A DNA stretch of 64,000 bases from positions 1,677,347-1,741,346 of the forward strand of contig NC_005071.1 of the NCBI RefSeq assembly GCF_000011485.1, read 5' to 3'. This stretch comes from Prochlorococcus marinus str. MIT 9313 (lineage in GTDB: Bacteria; Cyanobacteriota; Cyanobacteriia; PCC-6307; Cyanobiaceae). This document shows positions 26,442 through 35,206 of the stretch, piece after piece. Position numbers and translations under genes: made by a program. The notes below the pieces were generated by a model, which was not told the origin of the DNA, did not search any database, and saw only the letters and a list, made by a program, of their open reading frames with translations. Position 1 is the first letter of the stretch, and each line of letters opens with the position of its first letter.

Positions 26442-27681
26442 CCAACAATCGAGCCAAAGGCCGCCAGGCCTTTGCAGTAGATGGGAGCATGCAAATCACC
26501 TCATCACAAAACGCACGCAGTAAAAGCTGTGCGGCTTGATCAGGTGAAATTCCGCGACTTTGAAGATAAAAAAGTGCCTCCGGCTGAAGCCGACTCACTG
26601 TGGCCCCATGAGCGCATTTCACATCGTCAGCAACAATTTCCAACTCAGGCTTGGTGTCAATTCGGGCCCGATCTGAGAGCAACAAGCTACGACTTAGCTG
26701 CGCGGCATCGGTACGCTGCCCCTCACGAGGCACCTGCACCACCCCGTTAAAAACACTGCGGCCATGACCGGCTGCAACTACCTTGTGAAGTTGATCCAAG
26801 GTTCCTTCCGGGCCATTAAAACGCACACAGGAATGAGTATCAGCAAGCTGATTAGCCTGCACCAGTTGAAGGGCCCGCAATTGACTCTTGGCACCACCAT
26901 TCAACTGAATCAATTGGGGCTCATGACGAATCACACCCCAACCTTGACAGACACTCACCAGGGAAACATCACTGCTTGGTTCCTGCTCAACAGCAAGATG
27001 AGCCAATAATGCAGCTTGAGGATGGCCGAAAGCTAGAAGGCCATGATGAAACTTGGCCTCACTTTGCAAGTGAGCTTCCACCAAAACGCTGGTGAGATTG
27101 GCACCTGAACTCAGCTGAACTTGTAGCAACTCAAGCTTGGCCTTTTCCTCAAGGAGCAAGAGCACCCGCACGGCAAAAACACCCCGATCGACGCCGGCAT
27201 CACACACCAATTCAAGAGGGCTATCCACTATCCCGCGAACCCTCAAGCCAATGACTTGTGAAGCGATGGCCTGATTCAACGCCACAGGCCATTGGCCTTT
27301 GGATGTCGCCAGGTTCAAAGTGTGCCCGAGAGAATGCTTGAGTTCCGCATCGCTAAGCGGCGACAGGCCCTTCGGGAGAGTCACTCCAGCGAAAGGATCC
27401 TGCCCCGTCCCTAAGACCAGACGTGTCACCTGATCAGAAACACCAGGAGCCGATGGCTCACCTAGAGAGCAAATCTGTCGAGGCTCAAGTTCAGCGATGG
27501 GTGCAAGATCACAAAAACGCCATGCCTCCTGTCGACGATGAGGAGCAGAGAGGGTTTCAAGGTGATTGCGCGACTGAGCCTGGCAGGCAGCCATCGGACC
27601 TGATGGGGCTTCAAGACTGTGCAAGAGCCGCTCACACCAGTCATCGAGAGCTGAGGAGTTCTTGATGGGGGCTTCCACCAT
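26431..27681 (-). CDS. sufD: Fe-S cluster assembly protein SufD
   Basis: SufD is the scaffold partner of SufB in the SufBC2D complex that builds Fe-S clusters in the cytoplasm. The C-terminal beta-helix region holds [26 protein letters not shown], split here only by the field limit at DDVKCAHGATVSRL and FYLQSRGI, the shared SufB/SufD signature. At 416 residues it is of normal length with a divergent N-terminus. Its ATG shares one base with the sufC stop (TGATG), and its end overlaps sufS, so the three genes are tightly coupled. Confidence 0.95.
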   Translation of the reverse strand: MVEAPIKNSSALDDWCERLLHSLEAPSGPMAACQAQSRNHLETLSAPHRRQEAWRFCDLAPIAELEPRQICSLGEPSAPGVSDQVTRLVLGTGQDPFAGVTLPKGLSPLSDAELKHSLGHTLNLATSKGQWPVALNQAIASQVIGLRVRGIVDSPLELVCDAGVDRGVFAVRVLLLLEEKAKLELLQVQLSSGANLTSVLVEAHLQSEAKFHHGLLAFGHPQAALLAHLAVEQEPSSDVSLVSVCQGWGVIRHEPQLIQLNGGAKSQLRALQLVQANQLADTHSCVRFNGPEGTLDQLHKVVAAGHGRSVFNGVVQVPREGQRTDAAQLSRSLLLSDRARIDTKPELEIVADDVKCAHGATVSRLQPEALFYLQSRGISPDQAAQLLLRAFCDEVICMLPSTAKAWRPLARLLDGV

Positions 27682-28469
27682 CAGGTCATCTCCAGTGCAT
27701 CCAATTCACGATCCACCCATTCATAACCTCGTTGCTCCAACTCAAGTGCCAGCGCCTTGTCACCGGAGCGCACAATCCTCCCCGCGGCCATCACATGCAC
27801 ATAGTCGGGTTGGATGAGATCAAGTAGACGCTGATAATGAGTAATCAAGAGAGTGGCATTGTCAACATTTGCGAGTTGATTGACACCCCCAGCAACGATG
27901 CGCAAAGCATCGATATCCAAACCGGAATCAGTCTCATCGAGAATTGCTACAAGAGGTTCTAGTAACGCCATTTGCAAAATCTCATTGCGCTTCTTCTCTC
28001 CACCACTGAAGCCCTCATTCACCGAACGGTCTAGAAAAGCTGGGTCCATCTGCACCAAACCGAGACGCTCACGCACAAAGTCTTCGAACGCAAAGGTATC
28101 CAATTCCTCCATGCCTTGTTCTAGGCGACGGGCATTCGTGGATACCCGCAGGAACTCAAGATTACTCACTCCAGGAATCTCAACCGGGTACTGAAAACCG
28201 AGAAAGAGCCCAATTCGAGAGCGCTCATCTGGCTCAAGAGGGAGTAAATCCTCACCGCGATAAAGAACACTGCCCTCGGTGACTTTGTAAGCAGGATGCC
28301 CTGCCAAGACCTTAGACAAAGTGCTTTTACCGCTACCATTACGACCCATCAAGGCATGAATCTCGCCTGCACGGATGGTGAGATTTACTCCATTAAGAAT
28401 AGGCTGATCATCAACGCAAGCAGACAAGTCGCGTATCTCTATCAGTACTGGAGCATCGAGAGAAATCAC
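27681..28469 (-). CDS. sufC: Fe-S cluster assembly ATPase SufC
   Basis: SufC is an ABC-type ATPase that powers the SufBD scaffold. Walker A is [20 protein letters not shown], the signature is [18 protein letters not shown] (SGGEKKRNE is specific to SufC), and Walker B is [17 protein letters not shown]. It has 262 residues and starts with GTG at 28469, about 50 bases after the end of sufB. Confidence 0.97.
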   Translation of the reverse strand: MISLDAPVLIEIRDLSACVDDQPILNGVNLTIRAGEIHALMGRNGSGKSTLSKVLAGHPAYKVTEGSVLYRGEDLLPLEPDERSRIGLFLGFQYPVEIPGVSNLEFLRVSTNARRLEQGMEELDTFAFEDFVRERLGLVQMDPAFLDRSVNEGFSGGEKKRNEILQMALLEPLVAILDETDSGLDIDALRIVAGGVNQLANVDNATLLITHYQRLLDLIQPDYVHVMAAGRIVRSGDKALALELEQRGYEWVDRELDALEMT

Positions 28470-28518
28470 TATAAGAAACGAAAAGAATTAGGAGAGGGTA
28501 AGCCAACGCAGCAATTCA

Positions 28519-29961
28519 TTATCCAACCGAACCCTCCAATTTAAGAGCCAATAGCTTATCAGCCTCAGCAGCAAACTCCATTGGCAACTGACTAAAAACA
28601 TCTCGACAAAATCCACTAACAATCATCGAAATTGCAGCTTCAAAATCTATGCCCCGGCTCTGAAGATAAAAAAGCTGATCTTCTGAGATTCTGCAGGTAC
28701 TGGCCTCGTGCTCAATACTGGCATCAGGCTGCTGACTGCGTATATAAGGATAGGTGTTGGCTCCAGCCTGGTCACCAATCAACATGGAATCGCACTGGCT
28801 GTAATTCTTCGCATTGACAGCCTTTGGACCCATCTGCACCAGACCGCGATAGCTGTTCGCCGAATGGCCTGCGCTGATGCCCTTGCTCACAATTGTAGAG
28901 CGAGTACGAGGCCCTAGATGGATCATTTTTGTGCCAGTATCTGCCTGCTGACGATGATTTGTGAGAGCAACCGAATAAAACTCACCTACGGAATCAGCAC
29001 CTTGCAAGATGCAACTTGGATACTTCCAAGTAATCGCTGAGCCTGTTTCTACTTGTGACCAGCTAATTTTACTGCGCGCGCCACAGCAATGCCCCCGCTT
29101 GGTGACAAAGTTGTAAATACCTCCAACACCATTCTCATCACCAGCATACCAGTTTTGCACCGTGGAATACTTGATCGAAGCATCATCAAGTGCCACCAAC
29201 TCCACAACAGCAGCATGGAGTGTATTGGTATCAAACATCGGAGCTGTACAACCCTCAAGATAGCTCACAGATGCCCCCTCTTCTGCAACAATCAAAGTCC
29301 GCTCAAATTGTCCAATATCGCCCGAATTAATACGAAAATAAGAAGATAATTCCATCGGGCATTCCACACCCCTAGGAATAAAAACAAAAGAGCCATCGCT
29401 GAACACAGCTGAGTTCAACGCTGCAAAATAATTATCATTCGAAGGCACAACTGTACCAAGGTATCTGCGAACCAATTCTGGATGCTCATTCACAGCATCA
29501 GTAATCGAACAAAAGACCACTCCATGCTCGGCAAGCTTTTCTTTATAGGTGGTTGCAATCGAAACGCTGTCAAATACTGCATCAACAGCCACATTTGACA
29601 AGCGCTTTTGTTCACTAAGTGGGATACCAAGCTTATCAAAAGTTTCCAACAAAGTCGGATCAACCTCTTCAAGGCTATTTTTTTTCTCCTTCTGTTTAGG
29701 GGCCGCGTAATAAACAATATCTTGATAATCTATCGGTGGATAACCAAGGCCTGCCCAATCAGGCGTCTGCAATTTAAGCCAGTGTCGATAGGCCCTGATC
29801 CGAAAATCAAGCAGGAATTGCGGCTCATTTTTCTTCTCCGAAATCAAGCGAACCACATCTTCATCAAGACCCTTAGGGATCTTTTCAGTTTCGATGTCAG
29901 TTACGAACCCATACTTATAAGGCTCTGAAACAAGCTGCCCAACGTGGCTTTGGCTGGTCAT
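28519..29961 (-). CDS. sufB: Fe-S cluster assembly scaffold SufB
   Basis: SufB is the main scaffold subunit on which clusters assemble. The 480-residue protein begins [20 protein letters not shown], the cyanobacterial/plastid form, with [11 protein letters not shown] and the C-terminal [16 protein letters not shown] signature including the functionally important cysteine. It is the first gene of the operon. Codon use is more AT-rich than in sufCDS. The upstream region shared with sufR (29962-30335) is the expected site of SufR control. Confidence 0.97.
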   Translation of the reverse strand: MTSQSHVGQLVSEPYKYGFVTDIETEKIPKGLDEDVVRLISEKKNEPQFLLDFRIRAYRHWLKLQTPDWAGLGYPPIDYQDIVYYAAPKQKEKKNSLEEVDPTLLETFDKLGIPLSEQKRLSNVAVDAVFDSVSIATTYKEKLAEHGVVFCSITDAVNEHPELVRRYLGTVVPSNDNYFAALNSAVFSDGSFVFIPRGVECPMELSSYFRINSGDIGQFERTLIVAEEGASVSYLEGCTAPMFDTNTLHAAVVELVALDDASIKYSTVQNWYAGDENGVGGIYNFVTKRGHCCGARSKISWSQVETGSAITWKYPSCILQGADSVGEFYSVALTNHRQQADTGTKMIHLGPRTRSTIVSKGISAGHSANSYRGLVQMGPKAVNAKNYSQCDSMLIGDQAGANTYPYIRSQQPDASIEHEASTCRISEDQLFYLQSRGIDFEAAISMIVSGFCRDVFSQLPMEFAAEADKLLALKLEGSVG

Positions 29962-30335
29962 AATTGATAGCCGATCAGAAGGGAGTGAAGGTTTTGAAAC
30001 CCTCTAGACAAAGGCCTTTGCTTGTGAAATATGGAGGACCGCATCTGGCATGACATCGAGAAGGAGGATGGGCCGATCAACGTAGGCACGAAGACATGAA
30101 TAAACAAGAAGCCGTTGAAGGCTCTCAGAAGAAACGAAACCTATTGGTTTCGTTTCCAGAAGCCTAAGGCAAAAGGCCTTGAGGTGACTGGCCGCTTGGT
30201 GAAGCAATGTTCAAGACGCAACCAGATTGTGTCCATAGGATTGCGGCTTGAACCCTGCGTTGAACCTGATCTAAGGCAACCTATGCCGCCACCTTCTGTT
30301 TCTGCGTGGCATGGTTATAGGAGCACTGACTATCC
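29962..30335. promoter_or_regulatory. Divergent sufB-sufR control region
   Basis: This 374-base gap separates the divergent sufB operon and sufR and must hold both promoters. It contains a perfect 12-base palindrome, CAAAGGCCTTTG (30009-30020), and a perfect 11-bp inverted repeat with loop TATT at 30131-30156 (arms GAAACGAAACC and GGTTTCGTTTC). The SufR operator described in Synechocystis (CAAC-N6-GTTG) is not obvious. A 67-codon leftward frame inside is probably not a gene. Confidence 0.6.
30131..30156. repeat. Perfect 11-bp inverted repeat in suf control region
   Basis: Left arm 30131-30141 (GAAACGAAACC), loop TATT, right arm 30146-30156 (GGTTTCGTTTC). It is fully symmetric. It could be an operator for a dimeric regulator such as SufR, or an RNA hairpin acting as an attenuator or terminator. 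On the minus strand the stem is followed by TTCTTCTG, which is only weakly terminator-like. Confidence 0.85.
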
Positions 30336-30983
30336 ATGACCACAGAGGCGCAGGCACCTACCCGCGAAGCAACCCTAACTCTGCTATTGCGGCAGGGTGA
30401 GAGGAGTGCGGCAAACCTGGCTGCTTCGTTGGGCATCTCAGTCCAAGCAATGCGACGCCATCTACGCAGCCTCGAAGACGATGGTCTGGTCGAGGCCAGC
30501 CCAACTCCCACAGGCCCAGGGCGTCCCTCGAACCTCTGGCAATTGACAGAGCAGGGACATCATCACTTCCCTGATGGCAGTGAGAATTTCGCCCTCGGCC
30601 TGATGGAGTCCATGAAAGCCGCCCTGTCTCCCGAGACATTTACGTCACTACTAAGTCAACAAGCACTCAAAAAAGCCAACCTCTACCGCCATCAGCTCGG
30701 CTCAGGGTCAATCCAGGATCGCCTTGAGAAACTGGTGGAATTACGTCGCCAAGAGGGCTATGAAACGGAATGGCAGCCAGCTCCAGATGGTGTTGGCTGG
30801 TTCATCAAAGACTTTCACTGTTCCCTGCAAAGAATTGCAGAGGAGCATCCATCGGTTTGCGAGCAGGAATTACTGCTCATGAGACAAACATTCCCCGACT
30901 GCTTGATTGATCGAGTGAACTGGCGTCTGGAATACGGCAATTGCTGCGGCTTCCAAATCAAGCCAACTCAAGGTCATGACTGA
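30336..30983 (+). CDS. sufR: SufR, Fe-S-sensing repressor of the suf operon
   Basis: SufR is a DeoR-type winged-helix repressor that binds a [4Fe-4S] cluster and represses sufBCDS when clusters are sufficient. The N-terminal helix-turn-helix covers about residues 14-60 (SAANLAASLGISVQAMRRHL). Cysteines C162, C175, C189 and C204 are spaced C-X12-C-X13-C-X14-C, exactly the SufR signature, within FHCSLQ, PSVCEQ, FPDCLI and GNCCGF. It starts with ATG at 30336 and is divergent from sufB, the expected genetic arrangement for self and operon control. Confidence 0.96.
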   Translation: MTTEAQAPTREATLTLLLRQGERSAANLAASLGISVQAMRRHLRSLEDDGLVEASPTPTGPGRPSNLWQLTEQGHHHFPDGSENFALGLMESMKAALSPETFTSLLSQQALKKANLYRHQLGSGSIQDRLEKLVELRRQEGYETEWQPAPDGVGWFIKDFHCSLQRIAEEHPSVCEQELLLMRQTFPDCLIDRVNWRLEYGNCCGFQIKPTQGHD

Positions 30984-31515
30984 TCAGGAGACGTAGTAGG
31001 TGCATCCTCTCAGCCTGGAAGTCCCTTGGGCAGATCCAAGCCAGGCTCAATCAAATCCGCGACAGCAAAAACCTGCAAGCTGGACCTTTGCCTTCCTGAT
31101 CGAGGTTTAGACCACTGCCATCGGCAGTGCCCCAGGTCATATCTGCTACCAATCCCGTGGAGGCAGACCAGCGGAGTCCTTGCCCTGGATGCACTCACAA
31201 ATACCTATGCATCTGATTAAGGGGGCGTTCCCGCCCCCTTAATCAGATGCATAGCAAAGATGCATTTAGCAGTGTGGAGCTCTGATCCATCCCAACTCGA
31301 GAACAAATCAACAGAAGCTTCCATTCACGGAGAAGAGGAAAGGCTGAGTTGTTGCTTTGTAGGTGCACTCAATTGAGCGTCACCTGCAGATCCCAGTGCG
31401 GTCAGTAGATGCTGACCACCAGAGCTCTAACCACCCGTAAACGACCAATTGCCCACAGAATGTGATCCCAAACAAAAACGGAGTGTTTTTAGACGTGACC
31501 CAAGCCTTATCTTCT
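30984..31515. other. Intergenic stretch with a long hairpin, no supported gene
   Basis: About 530 bases follow sufR. The main feature is the 23-bp perfect hairpin at 31205-31254. A leftward 62-codon frame (31010-31198), with the readable segment YDLGHCRWQWSK, may be the remnant of a gene but matches nothing I know. Part of the promoter for the DUF4912 gene should be near the right end. Confidence 0.5.
31205..31254. repeat. 23-bp perfect inverted repeat with 4-base loop
   Basis: The left arm 31205-31227 begins CTATGCATCTGATTAAGG and ends GGGCG. The loop is TTCC and the right arm 31232-31254 is its exact complement. There are no mismatches, which is unusual for an ordinary terminator. No T-tract follows on either strand. 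It may be a bidirectional terminator, an RNA processing or stability element, or the trace of a mobile miniature repeat. Confidence 0.92.
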
Positions 31516-32592
31516 ATGGCACGTCTCACCATCCGTCAGCTCCGCCAAGTAGCCAGCGATTTGGGCGTAACCCTTTACAGCCGCAAGACCAAGGAACAAT
31601 TGCTCAACGCTATTACTGTTCGTCAGGAAAAAGAAGAAAGCAAACGACTGGGGCTAGACGGTGAACTCAACTCCCCATCCAGACTCAAGTCCGATACTCG
31701 AGTGGTTTTCCTACCCCGAGATCCTCAATGGGCTTATGTCTTCTGGGAAATCTCCGAAACTGATCGCAAGCGAGCCCTATCGAAAGGGGCCAACCGGCTC
31801 TGCCTACGCTTAACCGACGTAACCGGCATCGATGACGACAAAGCACATCCCCACACACTCCAGGAAGTCTCTGTAGACAGCCACAGCAACGAATGGTACC
31901 TACCTGTTCCAATGCCTGATAGGGACTATCGAGTTGAACTCGGCTATCGCGTCGGTACTCTCTGGATGTCCCTGGCCTTTTCCTCTATAGCCAAAGTCCC
32001 AACACTCCACCCCAGCGAGCAAATCCTCGATCAGTTTGTTCCCTTCAGCCTTGAGGGCATCACAAGCAGTCCTGCACCCACCGCTACACAAGCACCAGAG
32101 CTAGAGGATGATCCCATTGGCGACTCAATCGATAGCGGGCTACACGAGCGGCTCTATCAGAGCGCCACACAACACTTCCGCAGCAGCAGGGTCGGTTCGG
32201 AAGTCTTCCAAGAACACAACGGCTTGGATAGCGATCAACGTGGTCTGAACGATTCAGGCATCGGCCTTTGGGCCAGTGGGCGTAATGAGTCCGGACTGGG
32301 TGGAGTACCACCACGCCCAAAAACCTTCTGGCTTATTGCCGACGCTGAGCTGATGATCTACGGCGCAACAGATCCTTCTGCCCGCCTAACCATCGGCGGC
32401 GAAGACATTCCTCTCTCCAATGATGGAACCTTCCGAATCCAAGTTCCCTTCCGCGACGGAGAGCAGGTGTATGCGATTGAGGCGACTGCGGCCGACGGTG
32501 AGCAGAAACGCAATATCACCTTGAACTTCCAACGGAGAACACCCACCGATAACACAAACCCAGAAGACCAGGCAGTCGCAGAATGGTTTTAA
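31516..32592 (+). CDS. DUF4912 domain protein with SAP/Rho-N-like N-terminus
   Basis: This protein of 358 residues starts at ATG 31516 (MARLTIRQLRQVASDLGVTL); an upstream in-frame extension to 31462 is not needed. Residues 1-40 resemble the small helical Rho-N/SAP fold that binds nucleic acid (LRQVASDLGVTLYSRKTKEQ). The DUF4912 domain follows at about 55-190 (LPRDPQWAYVFWEISETDR, DREYR-like PDRDYRVELGYRVG), a domain of unknown function common in cyanobacteria. A C-terminal beta-rich segment (ADAELMIYGATDPSARLTIGG) looks like an immunoglobulin-like fold. The function is unknown. Confidence 0.85.
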   Translation: MARLTIRQLRQVASDLGVTLYSRKTKEQLLNAITVRQEKEESKRLGLDGELNSPSRLKSDTRVVFLPRDPQWAYVFWEISETDRKRALSKGANRLCLRLTDVTGIDDDKAHPHTLQEVSVDSHSNEWYLPVPMPDRDYRVELGYRVGTLWMSLAFSSIAKVPTLHPSEQILDQFVPFSLEGITSSPAPTATQAPELEDDPIGDSIDSGLHERLYQSATQHFRSSRVGSEVFQEHNGLDSDQRGLNDSGIGLWASGRNESGLGGVPPRPKTFWLIADAELMIYGATDPSARLTIGGEDIPLSNDGTFRIQVPFRDGEQVYAIEATAADGEQKRNITLNFQRRTPTDNTNPEDQAVAEWF

Positions 32593-32608
32593 ATGAGCTC
32601 CCCAGATC

Positions 32609-32785
32609 ATGACGACGTTGCGTAGGTTTGTCGCCATCACTCCCCTCGCTGGGGCGATCATCCTCCCTCTCGTTGTACCCCTCAGCATGGCCCGTCTTGG
32701 TGTCGGTGCAGGAGTCCTCATGACGCTGATGGTGTCCACTATCTGGTTCGTCGCCATGCTGCGCACTGCAGAAATGCCCCATTAA
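32609..32785 (+). CDS. Small two-helix membrane protein
   Basis: This frame encodes 58 residues, beginning MTTLRRFVAITPLAGAIILP with a first hydrophobic helix, then MARLGVGAGVLMTLMVSTIW as the second, and ending RTAEMPH. Only 16 bases separate it from the DUF4912 gene, so the two are probably cotranscribed. The clean hydrophobic pattern and the tight spacing argue that it is real. I believe related short proteins exist in other marine picocyanobacteria, but I cannot name the family. Confidence 0.7.
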   Translation: MTTLRRFVAITPLAGAIILPLVVPLSMARLGVGAGVLMTLMVSTIWFVAMLRTAEMPH

Positions 32786-33142
32786 CAAACTGGGGCGAAG
32801 TCAAGGTGGAACCCTATTAGCGGCTGGTTGAGGTCAAAAGGTGTGCAAGCAAGCCTGGAAGTGGATGCTCCCTGTACTTCTAGGGTGTGCAGAGTTGCAG
32901 CAAAGTTGGATCTGTACAGGGCAATGCCCCTACGGAACTGCCCTTACCTGAAAGGATCCAGGTGGTTATCAACCATCGCGATGGTGCACGATACCGCAGT
33001 CTTCTTGATGATCACTGGCGCGGTGCGGAGCTGGGGATCACCACACGAATTCGCCACAAGCTGGAGCGGCAACTTGAAAAATGCGGAAGCGGGGTTGAAA
33101 GGAGTTGAGAGGAAGCGAATTAGCTGCGGTAGTGGGGCTGCC
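32786..33142. other. Gap at the left edge of the accessory islet
   Basis: No gene is supported. A rightward frame at 32887-33108 (GTG start, 73 codons, containing RIQVVINHRDGARYRSLLDD) is protein-like but unrecognised. The region should contain the missing C-terminal half of mpg on the minus strand; I could not find it in any frame. Confidence 0.4.
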
Positions 33143-33457
33143 TCAATTAGTCAACAAGAGAGCGGAAGGGATGGCATACACATAAAACCGCGCAGGCTCT
33201 CCAAACAGGGTTTCGTTTTGCGGTGAGCGGTGCCGGTAGCCGTGGCAGGCAGGCTCATCCTGTGAATACGCCTCCGTTTCTACAATCACGCCCCAGAGCA
33301 AACGTCCATCTGCTTGGCGTTTGACCAAACGGCAGCCCACCAATTCAGGTCCCACCATCTCGGCAGGAAGGCAGAAGAAGGTCTTGGGTAGAGCGGGGAA
33401 ATCCTTGGCGATGAGCTGGCTGGCTATGGGAGTGGCTGAAGCAACAACCTTCTTCAA
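33143..33457 (-). pseudogene. mpg: Truncated 3-methyladenine DNA glycosylase (Mpg/AAG)
   Basis: Mpg removes alkylated purines from DNA. Here only the N-terminal half remains: [27 protein letters not shown] is visible as [16 protein letters not shown], then [20 protein letters not shown], which includes the catalytic-site TEAY, and [10 protein letters not shown] family member would continue with SYGIHHCVNVV and about 100 more residues, but the frame turns into unrelated ALLLTN and stops. At 104 residues against about 190-200, it lacks half of the active site. The start is also uncertain (TTG 33457). It lies divergent from the prochlorosin gene. Confidence 0.85.
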
Positions 33458-33517
33458 CCAAGGCTGACAATGCTGCTTGCAGAAGAGACAATTGAATTAT
33501 CTATTCCCTTCTTTCAG

Positions 33518-33796
33518 ATGTCAGAAGAGCAACTCAAAGCGTTCCTCGAAAAAGTCAAAGCAGACACCAGCCTGCAGGAGAAGCTGAAAGCAGCTGCTGA
33601 TTCAGACGCAGTTCTTGTGATTGCGAAAGACGCTGGCTTTAGCATCTCTGCTGATGACTTGAAGAACGCTCAATCAGAGATTTCTGAAGAAGAGCTTGAA
33701 AGCGTCGCTGGCGGGGCCCAATCGGCTGGCGGCTGCGGAATTTGTGAGTGCGACAACAGGCAGTCAACATCATGTCATTATCCGAGTCATGGATAA
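33518..33796 (+). CDS. procA: Prochlorosin-type lanthipeptide precursor (ProcA family)
   Basis: This 92-residue precursor has a Nif11-type leader and a short Cys-rich core. Leader residues 1-66 start MSEEQLKAFLEKVKADTSLQ and include AKDAGFSISADDLKNA, ending ISEEELESVAGG, the classical double-glycine site. The core (67-92) begins AQSAGGCGICECDNRQ and ends STSCHYPSHG. It has four Cys (73, 76, 78, 86) and five Ser/Thr (69, 83, 84, 85, 90), allowing up to four (methyl)lanthionine rings. In Prochlorococcus MIT9313 one promiscuous synthetase, ProcM, dehydrates and cyclises many scattered ProcA peptides, and a LanT-type protease-exporter removes the leader. No such enzymes are encoded here, so this is an orphan precursor. 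ATG at 33518 is chosen because it matches the leader start; an upstream TTG is possible. A strong terminator follows. Confidence 0.93.
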   Translation: MSEEQLKAFLEKVKADTSLQEKLKAAADSDAVLVIAKDAGFSISADDLKNAQSEISEEELESVAGGAQSAGGCGICECDNRQSTSCHYPSHG

Positions 33797-33827
33797 AATA
33801 ATTAATTAAATCGTAAGTTTACTCATC

Positions 33828-33858
33828 AAAGCCCCTGCCACCGCAGGGGCTTTTTACT
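33828..33858 (+). terminator. Intrinsic terminator of the prochlorosin gene
   Basis: AAAGCCCCTGC (33828-33838), loop CACC and GCAGGGGCTTT form a perfect 11-bp stem continuing into TTTTTACTT. It lies 32 bases after the procA stop. The A-tract on the left arm means it could also act on the minus strand. Confidence 0.9.
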
Positions 33859-34027
33859 TCTTCAATCTCGCCAATAAGCCAACAAATCAGCCTCCGATAC
33901 CTGGCACCACTGACAACAAAATAGTCATAGCTTTCACCCATCTAGTCGCCTAATCCATCCACAAAAAATACAAGGCAGAGCAAACAAAGCCTCAGCTTTC
34001 TTTAGTCCTACATCTATTCATATCCCC

Positions 34028-34537
34028 TCAACGCAACTGCCAAATACTTCGCTCCCTATCACCATCACGGATGCCATTTGCCCTTCTAAATCTCACCGCA
34101 ACTTGATGCCACTCCTCTGGAATTTGATTGAGCCGAACATCAAATGCAAATGGGAGTTGCTGTTGACCTGGTGAGACCCGTTTCTTCTTGCTTCTGTTGC
34201 TCCTAGCGCTCTGAAGCAATCGCTTCAGCATCCTTGAGCCCCAATGGCACTTAGCCCCTCCCTTGGAGTGATGGCGATACTTCTGGCAAAACCGCTCATA
34301 TCGCCTGGAGCATCCCTTCAGGCTTGATGCCAGTTGCAGGAAACTGGGGTGCCATTCGCTGATGCCATCACACGCCAACCTGCCGTAGTGCCCGTAGTTG
34401 GAATAGGGATCATAGAAACCCTTTCGCACTCCAGCTGCTTTGGGATTGGCGTGGATGTAGCGCAAAGTATTCAGCACTCGTCTGTGGTCTTTGGTGGCAA
34501 TCGCATTCGAATGGGCAGAAGATTTGGGAGCAAAAGA
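34028..34537 (-). pseudogene. Remnant of a REP-associated tyrosine transposase (Y1/IS200-like)
   Basis: The readable part (34477-34028, 149 residues) is the C-terminal half of a Y1-type HUH transposase. VLNTLRYIHANPKAAGVRKG followed by DPYSNYGHYGRL is the segment found after the catalytic tyrosine region in RAYT-like proteins. The frame continues back to a stop at about 34537 (ATKDHRR), but the N-terminal HUH motif is missing. No flanking terminal repeats are visible. It is therefore a decayed mobile gene, not an active element. A basic tail (SNRSKKKRVSP) follows the domain. Confidence 0.75.
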
Positions 34538-34637
34538 TTAATTTATCTACAAATAATCTTGCAAGATCCAGACAACAACCCATGCACCGATCGGAAAGCC
34601 TGAGCCACAATCAACTCATCCAGGGCAGAATGCCCAC

Positions 34638-35045
34638 ATGAGCCCGATCAAAATCCATCCTGCCTTGGCCATACTCAGCCTGGTTGCCATGTCTGCACCT
34701 GCTGCACGCAGCGAGGTGGAATACATTCCGTTCCCAACCAGAGAGGAGCTGCGCAGCATCCAGCTTCAGGCCTATGCCTGCTCTCGAGACAATGATGCGG
34801 AAGCCTGCAGCACCACCCGAGAATTGATCGATCCTTTACTAGACCACCCCCGTTTGCCATCTTCTTGCAAGGATGTGGTCTGGGGTTTGCTTCAGGTGGT
34901 CAACAAAGTCCCTAAAAACAGCTTCCAACGCAGGGATGCTATCGATCAGCCCGCTAAACGACTCTCCATCATTTGCATCAATCCAGCAAAACAAACAGCA
35001 CCTAAGCCTTCCCAACAAGGTGGTCTAGTCCCCCAACAAAGCTGA
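34638..35045 (+). CDS. Secreted hypothetical protein
   Basis: This 135-residue protein has a clear signal peptide (IHPALAILSLVAMSAPAARS, cleavage near ARS-EV) and a mature helical part with four cysteines (YACSRDND, EACSTTREL, SSCKDVVW, IICINPAK), probably paired by disulfides in the periplasm. The family is not recognised, although small Cys-containing exported proteins of this kind are common in marine picocyanobacteria. It starts with ATG at 34638. It lies at the edge of the accessory islet. Confidence 0.7.
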   Translation: MSPIKIHPALAILSLVAMSAPAARSEVEYIPFPTREELRSIQLQAYACSRDNDAEACSTTRELIDPLLDHPRLPSSCKDVVWGLLQVVNKVPKNSFQRRDAIDQPAKRLSIICINPAKQTAPKPSQQGGLVPQQS

Positions 35046-35206
35046 ACCAGCAAGCAATTGATGTGGAGATCATCTTGATCACCTAGGCCCTCAATGAAAT
35101 GCTGTTCTGCTGGCCTGTTTCAGGGTGTGTAAGAGCAACCTCAAATCCTGAACATCCAGGAAATGGCTCCCATTCATGACCCTGAAGTAATCAATAGGCT
35201 CAACAA

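Noticed and set aside
30004-30207. 67-codon leftward frame between sufB and sufR
   Set aside because: It covers the palindromes of the control region and has no protein-family features.
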